This document shows positions 51,639 to 56,493 of a stretch of 56,493 bases of DNA, piece by piece; positions within the stretch are counted from its first letter, which is position 1, and each line of letters begins with the position of its first letter. This stretch comes from Mesorhizobium sp. (lineage in GTDB: Bacteria; Pseudomonadota; Alphaproteobacteria; Rhizobiales; Rhizobiaceae): positions 1 to 56,493 of the forward strand of contig SAKE01000028.1 of NCBI GenBank assembly GCA_004017275.1, in the 5' to 3' direction. Under the pieces are notes generated by a model that was not told the origin of the DNA, did no database searches, and was given only the letters and a program-made list of their open reading frames with translations. The position numbers were made by a program, and so were the translations under genes.

Positions 51639-51666
51639 CTCAGGGGCCTAGCTCGGGAGGAGCTGG

Positions 51667-52998
51667 TTACATCTTGCCATCGTCCTCGAAGACCTGCGTC
51701 CAGTCCTTGACCAGGCCGTCCAGCGCATCCTTGGCCGAACCCTGGCCGGCGACCACATAGTCATGGAAGCGCTTCTGCGACGCCTGCAGCAGCGGCGCAT
51801 AGCTCGGCTCGGCCCAGAAGTCCTTCACGACGGCCATCGAGTCGAGGAACGTCTGCGCGTAAGGCTGGCTGGCCGGGAAGGCCGGGTCCTTGACCACCGC
51901 GTTGAGGCAGGAATAGCCGCCGAGCGACCACCACTTGGCCTGCACGTCCTTGTTTGCGAACCACTTGATGTATTTCAGCGCCGATTCCTGCTTGTCGGAA
52001 TAGGAAACCACTGAAATACCCTGGCCGCCGAGCTGGGCGAACTGCTCGCCGTCAGGCCCCTTCGGGTTGACGAAGTAGCCGATCTTGTCGCCGCCGACAT
52101 TCTCGTCCTTCTGCAAGCCGGGCCATGTGAAGGCGAAGTTCATGTGCATCGCCACCTGGCCGGATTTGAAGGCATCGACGCCTTCGCCCATGTAGCTGTT
52201 CGACGCTCCAGGCGGCGTGCAGCAATCATAGAGCGCCTTGTAGAACTCCAGGCCCTTCACCGATTTGTCGGAATTGACGAAGCCTTCCATCTCGTAGGGC
52301 TTCTTGGGGTTCTCGTACTGGAAGCCATAACTGTAGAGCACGTCCATGGCGCCCATGGTGATGCCTTCAGAGCCGCGCTCGGTGTAGATCGAGGCGCCAT
52401 AGACGGTCTTGCCGTCGATCTCACGCTTCTGGAAGAACTCGGCGACCTGCTTCAGCTGGTCGAATGTGGTCGGCGGGCCGAGATCCCAGCCATACTTCTC
52501 CTTGAATTCCTTCTGCAGCTCCGGCTTGGAGAACCAGTCCTTGCGATAGGTCCAGCCGACGACGTCGCCCATGGCCGGCAGCGCCCAGTAGTTCGGCGTG
52601 TTCTTCGGCCATTCCGAATAGCCGACGACGGTTGCCGGCACGAAGTCGTCCATGCTGATCTTCTCCTTGTCGAAGAAGTCGTTCAGCTTGACATAGTGGC
52701 CGTTCTCGGCGGCGCCGCCGATCCACTGGCTGTCGCCGATGATCAGGTCGCACAATTTGCCGTGCGAGTTGAGCTCGTTGAGGAAACGGTCGGCATAATT
52801 GGTCCAGGGCACGAATTCGAATTTCATGCCGATGCCGGTTTCCTTGGTAAAATCCTTGGACAGTTCGACAAGCGCGTTGGCCGGGTCCCAGGCGGCCCAG
52901 CACAGCGTCAGGTCTTCAGCGTGCGCGACGTTCGAGACGGCTGTCGACGCTGTGATCGCCGAGGTCAGTCCCAACGCCAGTTTCAAGCTCGATTTCAT
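51667..52998 (-). CDS. Sugar/polyol ABC transporter solute-binding protein
   Basis: A 443-residue periplasmic binding protein of the extracellular solute-binding family 1. The signal peptide is MKSSLKLALGLTSAIT... ending NVAHAED. Features include WAAWDPANALVELSKDF, the hinge GDSQWIGGAAENGHYV, and YFVNPKGPDGEQFAQLGGQG. The ligand is unknown; the operon suggests glycerol, dihydroxyacetone or a related polyol or ketose. It is too short to be the rhizobial glycerol-binding protein GlpV as I recall it. It opens the 13-gene operon, with a likely operator upstream. Confidence 0.9.
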   Translation of the reverse strand: MKSSLKLALGLTSAITASTAVSNVAHAEDLTLCWAAWDPANALVELSKDFTKETGIGMKFEFVPWTNYADRFLNELNSHGKLCDLIIGDSQWIGGAAENGHYVKLNDFFDKEKISMDDFVPATVVGYSEWPKNTPNYWALPAMGDVVGWTYRKDWFSKPELQKEFKEKYGWDLGPPTTFDQLKQVAEFFQKREIDGKTVYGASIYTERGSEGITMGAMDVLYSYGFQYENPKKPYEMEGFVNSDKSVKGLEFYKALYDCCTPPGASNSYMGEGVDAFKSGQVAMHMNFAFTWPGLQKDENVGGDKIGYFVNPKGPDGEQFAQLGGQGISVVSYSDKQESALKYIKWFANKDVQAKWWSLGGYSCLNAVVKDPAFPASQPYAQTFLDSMAVVKDFWAEPSYAPLLQASQKRFHDYVVAGQGSAKDALDGLVKDWTQVFEDDGKM

Positions 52999-53283
52999 GA
53001 CTTCCTCCCATTTGCGAAACGCGCCCGGATGACGGTTTCAAGAGCCCTCAACCCCTCTCCTCAGGGGCCTAAACATGGCGGCGCGGCAGCGCGGCGGATG
53101 TTTAGTAATTTGTTTAGTGATGCAATTTTTACTAAACAACGCAAGCGAATTCGTTGCTGCGCCGCAGCATGCTTGCGCCGGTCTCTGAAAACGTTAGGAA
53201 AAGTGCAAATCACTGGCCGGATTCGCGCTTGCTATCGAAGCAGTGCGAGCTCGTTCCGAGCTGGTTCCAAATCGTTGAGGCTC
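52999..53283. promoter_or_regulatory. Promoter region of the dha/ABC operon
   Basis: The region has three copies of an 8-mer: TGTTTAGT at 53099-53106 and 53111-53118 (direct), and ACTAAACA at 53131-53138 (inverted). This looks like a regulator binding site (for example a DeoR-, GntR- or LacI-type repressor). It also holds a PhaR-like palindrome at 53155-53169. Confidence 0.5.
53155..53169 (-). promoter_or_regulatory. PhaR/AniA-like palindrome upstream of the dha operon
   Basis: TGCTGCGCCGCAGCA is a near-perfect palindrome that fits TGCRNYGCASMA on both strands (53158-53169 plus, 53155-53166 minus). It is about 160 bases before the SBP start. GC-rich DNA makes a chance match more likely here than elsewhere. 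Confidence 0.35.
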
Positions 53284-53973
53284 TCAGCCGACGCGTTTGG
53301 TGCTCACCATGACCTTCCGGATCGGCGGCGCCGGAGGCAGCAGTTCGCGGATGTCGGCGAACGGGAAAGTCGGTTCGAAGCGGAAGGCTTCGGCCACCGC
53401 GCCCTGCGCGCCGTTGCACTGGCCGGCGCGAAAAAGGTTCTGCGTTCGCGCGCCGTCGACGAAGCGCTCGGGATCCTGCGACCGATGCATGCGGATCGCC
53501 TCGGCCTTGATGTCGGCATGGGCGGAAATGTCGACATAGTGCGTCGGCGAAAAACCGGTGCCGCCCATCGTGTCGGCATGCAGCACCGGTACGGCGAACG
53601 AGGCCGCTATGCGCACACCGTCCGACAGCGCGCGATGGTCGGCGTGATAGTCGTTGGGTGCATGCGTAATCGCCAGATCCGGTCCGATCTCGCGAATCAG
53701 CGTTTTCAGCGCCCCGATCAGCGCTGCATCGGCCACCAGTTCGCCGTCGGGAAAGTCGAGGAAGCACGGCGTCGCCCCGAGCAGCGCGGCCGCGGCCGTG
53801 GCTTCTTCGCGACGGAAACGAGCGAGAACAACGGGATCACTCTTGCCGCCCTTGGCACCATCCGTGGCTATGGCAAAAGTGAGTTCTGCGCCTTGCGCGG
53901 CATAGGCGGCCATCGTACCGAACATGAAGATCTCGATGTCGTCCGGATGCGCACCGAGCGCCAATATTTTCAA
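53284..53973 (-). CDS. PIG-L/LmbE family deacetylase
   Basis: A 229-residue zinc-dependent deacetylase of the LmbE family. The zinc motif GAHPDDIEI is at about residues 8-16, with the later HxxDH motif in NDYHADHRALSDG and the usual FRREEATAAAALLG. It should remove acetyl from a GlcNAc-like compound; the substrate is unknown. The TTG at 53973 is chosen because GGAGAG lies five bases upstream. It is divergent from the EamA gene, with 26 bases between starts, so each promoter overlaps the other gene. Confidence 0.87.
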   Translation of the reverse strand: MKILALGAHPDDIEIFMFGTMAAYAAQGAELTFAIATDGAKGGKSDPVVLARFRREEATAAAALLGATPCFLDFPDGELVADAALIGALKTLIREIGPDLAITHAPNDYHADHRALSDGVRIAASFAVPVLHADTMGGTGFSPTHYVDISAHADIKAEAIRMHRSQDPERFVDGARTQNLFRAGQCNGAQGAVAEAFRFEPTFPFADIRELLPPAPPIRKVMVSTKRVG

Positions 53974-53999
53974 GTCTCTCTCCCCGGAAATGGAACAAC

Positions 54000-54890
54000 G
54001 TGACGAACGGAATCCTGCTCGCCCTGATCGCCTATGCAAGCTATTCGGGCAGCGATGCCGTTGTCAAAAGCCTGGGCGGTCAGCTCACGATCTTCGAGAT
54101 CGGCTTTTTCATAACCTTGTTTGCTGGCTTTTTCCTCTTCTTCGCGCGGCCGGCGGGCGAGCGGTGGCGCGATTTCTGGCGCGCCAAAAGGCCTTGGGCA
54201 GTGCAGGCGCGCGCCTGGGCGGGCATCGCGTCCGGCGTGCTCAGCGTCTACGCCTTCACCACCATTCCGCTCGCGGAGGTCTACGCGTTGATCTTCCTGG
54301 CGCCGCTCTGGGTCACCATCCTCTCCACGCTGATCCTCAAGGAGAAGGTCGGCCCGTGGCGCTGGCTGGCGGTGATCGCCGGTTTTGCCGGTGTCATGCT
54401 GGTGGTTCGACCGGGATTTCGCGAACTCAATCTCGGTCACCTTGCCGCGTTCGGCGTTGCCTTCCTCGCCGCCACAAGCGTCATCCTGATGCGTTCGCTG
54501 GCGCAGCAGGAAAAACGCACGACGATGTTGGGTGTGCTGGTCGGCTACGGACTGGTGTTCAATGGCATCGGTGCCGCCGCCACCTCATTCACCGTTCCGG
54601 GCGGTAAGCAACTGATGTGGCTGGCGATGGCCGGTGCCTTCACGGCAGCCGGACAATTCCTGCAGCTTCTGGCCATGAAATACGCGCCCGCCAACCGGGT
54701 CGCGCCGACGCATTATTCGCAGATCGCCTGGGCGGTGATCCTCGGCGCGTTGTTCTTCCAGGAATATCCGGACGGGCTGTCGCTGGTTGGCTTGGCGGTC
54801 GTCGGTGGCGCCGGCCTGCTGACCATGGTGCGCGAGGAAGCGCGGCTGGGCACGGTACGCTGGAACCCGTTTTCGCGCACCCGGCTTTGA
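54000..54890 (+). CDS. EamA/DMT-family permease
   Basis: A 296-residue transporter with ten hydrophobic segments in two EamA repeats (about 4-140 and 150-285). Typical motifs are FTTIPLAEVYALIFLAPLWVTIL and APANRVAPTHYSQIAWAVILGALFFQEYP. It likely exports a metabolite. The start is GTG at 54000. The substrate is unknown. Confidence 0.88.
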   Translation: MTNGILLALIAYASYSGSDAVVKSLGGQLTIFEIGFFITLFAGFFLFFARPAGERWRDFWRAKRPWAVQARAWAGIASGVLSVYAFTTIPLAEVYALIFLAPLWVTILSTLILKEKVGPWRWLAVIAGFAGVMLVVRPGFRELNLGHLAAFGVAFLAATSVILMRSLAQQEKRTTMLGVLVGYGLVFNGIGAAATSFTVPGGKQLMWLAMAGAFTAAGQFLQLLAMKYAPANRVAPTHYSQIAWAVILGALFFQEYPDGLSLVGLAVVGGAGLLTMVREEARLGTVRWNPFSRTRL

Positions 54891-54985
54891 ACCGGCCCAA
54901 CCCAATAAGTTGCACGGCCACCGCGACCGCTGATATGCGGACGTAAGCGGACCTGCCGCGGTTGGACGAGCGCATTCCTGAACCG

Positions 54986-56488
54986 ATGACCACAAAACCC
55001 CTGCCGGAGCTTCCGGTATCCGCCGTGCTGCCGGCGCTGGGCGATGCGCTCGGCCATGGCAACAGCGCCGTGCTGGTGGCGCCGCCCGGTGCCGGCAAGA
55101 CGACGCTGGTGCCGCTGGAGCTGCTTGACGCGTCCTGGCTGGGTGCCGGCAAGATCATCCTGCTCGAACCACGCCGGCTCGCCGCCCGCGCCGCCGCCCG
55201 CCGCATGGCGCAATTGCTTGATGAGGAACCCGGCGCCACCGTCGGCTATGCCATGCGCATGGAAAACCGCATTTCGGCAAAGACCAGGATATTGGTTGTC
55301 ACCGAAGGCGTGCTGGCGCGCATGATCCTCGACGATCCCGAATTGCCTGGGATCTCGGCTGTCATTTTCGATGAATTCCATGAGCGTTCGCTCGATGGCG
55401 ATTTCGGTCTCGCTCTGGCGCTCGACGTGCAAGGGGCGCTGCGGCCGGATCTGCGTGTGCTGGTGATGTCGGCGACGCTCGACGGTGCGCGTGTCGCCAA
55501 ACTCCTGTCGGGCGCGCCGGTGATCGAGAGCGAGGGCCGCGCCTTTCCCGTCGACATCCGCTATGACGAGCGCCCCGCTGGCACCACCATAGAGGACGCC
55601 ATGGCCAAGGCGATCCGCGCCGCCCTTGCCGACGAAAGCGGCAGCGTGCTCGCCTTCCTGCCCGGCCAGCGCGAGATCGAGCGCACAGCCGAGCGGCTGG
55701 CCGGCAGGACCGGTGCCGATACCGACATCGTCCCGCTCTACGGCATGTTCGACGGCAAGGCGCAGGATGCCGCAATCAAGCCGCCGCCGGCCGGTCGCCG
55801 CAAGGTCGTGCTGGCCACCTCGATTGCCGAAACGTCGATCACCATCGATGGCGTGCGCGTCGTCATCGATTCCGGCCTGTCGCGGCTGCCGCGCTATGAG
55901 CCGGCCAGTGGTTTGACCCGACTGGAGACCGTGCGCGTCAGCAAGGCTTCCGCCGACCAGCGTGCCGGCCGTGCCGGGCGCACGCAGCCAGGCGTCGCCG
56001 TCCGCCTGTGGCGAGCCGAGCAGACGGCTGCACTTCCCGCCTTCACGCCGCCGGAAATCCTTGAGGCCGACCTGTCGGGCCTGCTGCTCGATTGTGCCGC
56101 CTTCGGCGTTGCCGATCCGACAGGGCTCGCCTTTCTCGATGCGCCGCCCGCTCCTGCGCTTAATGAGGCAAGGGCGCTGCTGCGCGCGCTGGATGCCATC
56201 GACGAGATGGGGCGCTTGACGAAAGCGGGCGCTTCGATGCGCAAGCTCGCCCTGCCGGTGCGGTTGGCGCATATGGTCGCCGAGGCAGCCAGGAGCGGCC
56301 ATGCCTTCGCGGCGGCGATGCTGGCCGTGTTGCTCACCGAGCGCGGCCTTGGTGGCGACGGCGCCGATCTGGAGCGACGGCTGATGCGCTTTCGCGGGGA
56401 AAGATCGCCGCGCGCTACCGCCGCCAAGCAGCTCGCGGAGAGGCTGGCGAGGCAGGCCTCTTCACCCTCCCCCTTGTGGGGAGGGTGA
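54986..56488 (+). CDS. hrpB: ATP-dependent helicase HrpB, frame closed by a palindromic repeat
   Basis: A DEAH-box helicase of 500 codons. It has motif I APPGAGKTT, DEAH-variant motif II FDEFHERS, motif III SATLDG, and motif VI DQRAGRAGRTQPG. Full-length HrpB is about 800 residues, so the last 300 are missing. The frame ends in TGA at 56486-56488 inside CCCTCCCCCTTGTGGGGAGG, a palindromic repeat that runs to the window edge. Either the gene is truncated by repeat insertion or the sequence resumes in another frame beyond the window. The start at MTTKPLPE is preferred over an in-frame TTG at 54962. Confidence 0.8.
   Translation: MTTKPLPELPVSAVLPALGDALGHGNSAVLVAPPGAGKTTLVPLELLDASWLGAGKIILLEPRRLAARAAARRMAQLLDEEPGATVGYAMRMENRISAKTRILVVTEGVLARMILDDPELPGISAVIFDEFHERSLDGDFGLALALDVQGALRPDLRVLVMSATLDGARVAKLLSGAPVIESEGRAFPVDIRYDERPAGTTIEDAMAKAIRAALADESGSVLAFLPGQREIERTAERLAGRTGADTDIVPLYGMFDGKAQDAAIKPPPAGRRKVVLATSIAETSITIDGVRVVIDSGLSRLPRYEPASGLTRLETVRVSKASADQRAGRAGRTQPGVAVRLWRAEQTAALPAFTPPEILEADLSGLLLDCAAFGVADPTGLAFLDAPPAPALNEARALLRALDAIDEMGRLTKAGASMRKLALPVRLAHMVAEAARSGHAFAAAMLAVLLTERGLGGDGADLERRLMRFRGERSPRATAAKQLAERLARQASSPSPLWGG
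56461..56482. repeat. Palindromic repeat in hrpB
   Basis: CCCTCCCC pairs with GGGGAGGG around a short CTTGT loop. The sequence looks like a dispersed rhizobial repeat and interrupts the helicase frame at the window edge. Confidence 0.6.
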
Positions 56489-56493
56489 AGAGG

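Noticed and set aside
1..56493. Mobile elements, CRISPR arrays, tRNA or rRNA genes
   Set aside because: No transposase or integrase frame, regularly spaced direct repeats, tRNA cloverleaf or rRNA sequence was seen.

Overview
The window is high-GC alphaproteobacterial DNA, most like Mesorhizobium or a close relative in the Rhizobiales. The reasons are a succinoglycan-type exo gene set (exoX/exoY/exoF, exoK, exoL-A-M-W-N, exoP, a Wzx flippase and a Wzy polymerase), the repeated rhizobial intergenic palindromes, and the PrpE and dihydroxyacetone-kinase genes nearby. No rRNA, tRNA, CRISPR array, transposase or phage gene was seen.

Layout. 0.1-4 kb: a flavoprotein disulfide oxidoreductase, a glucoamylase-like (PF10091) protein and a short-chain dehydrogenase, all on the minus strand. 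4.3-8.6 kb: a Wzy/ExoQ-type polymerase converges on exoF-exoY, and an exoX-like repressor gene lies divergently upstream of exoY behind a leader of four tandem hairpins. 8.7-16.1 kb: a complete lasso-peptide cluster. Its precursor gene (14418-14570, 50 codons) is short and easily missed. It is followed by B1 (leader-binding), B2 (leader peptidase), C (cyclase), K (HPr-kinase-like) and D (ABC exporter) in overlapping order, with a nucleotidyltransferase (N) divergent. 16.2-34.2 kb: the rest of the exopolysaccharide (EPS) locus, with glycosyltransferases, UDP-glucose dehydrogenase and pyrophosphorylase, a GMC oxidoreductase with a Tat-exported partner, a phosphoribosyltransferase-HAD fusion, flippase and ExoP. 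34.3-40.5 kb: an antibiotic-biosynthesis-monooxygenase-like protein, an ExoZ-type acyltransferase, PrpE and two more glycosyltransferases. 41.0-53.0 kb: a 13-gene minus-strand operon for uptake (solute-binding protein, two permeases, a small membrane protein, two ATPases) and phosphorylation (fused DhaK-DhaL, then DhaL, DhaM, HPr, EI, a small possible regulator and DhaK). 53.3-56.5 kb: a PIG-L deacetylase, an EamA permease and hrpB, whose frame ends inside a palindromic repeat at the window edge.

How it fits together. The predicted lasso core begins with Gly1 and has Asp at position 9, giving a nine-residue ring. It ends in Ser, which fits C-terminal phosphorylation by K and perhaps further decoration by N. 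A 12-bp sequence fitting TGCRNYGCASMA (the PhaR/AniA-type box as I recall it) occurs upstream of wzy, exoX, the lasso precursor, exoL, the acyltransferase, the 17791 gene and the dha operon. One-mismatch copies precede exoY and the flippase. This suggests that EPS, the lasso peptide and the polyol operon share a carbon-status regulator.
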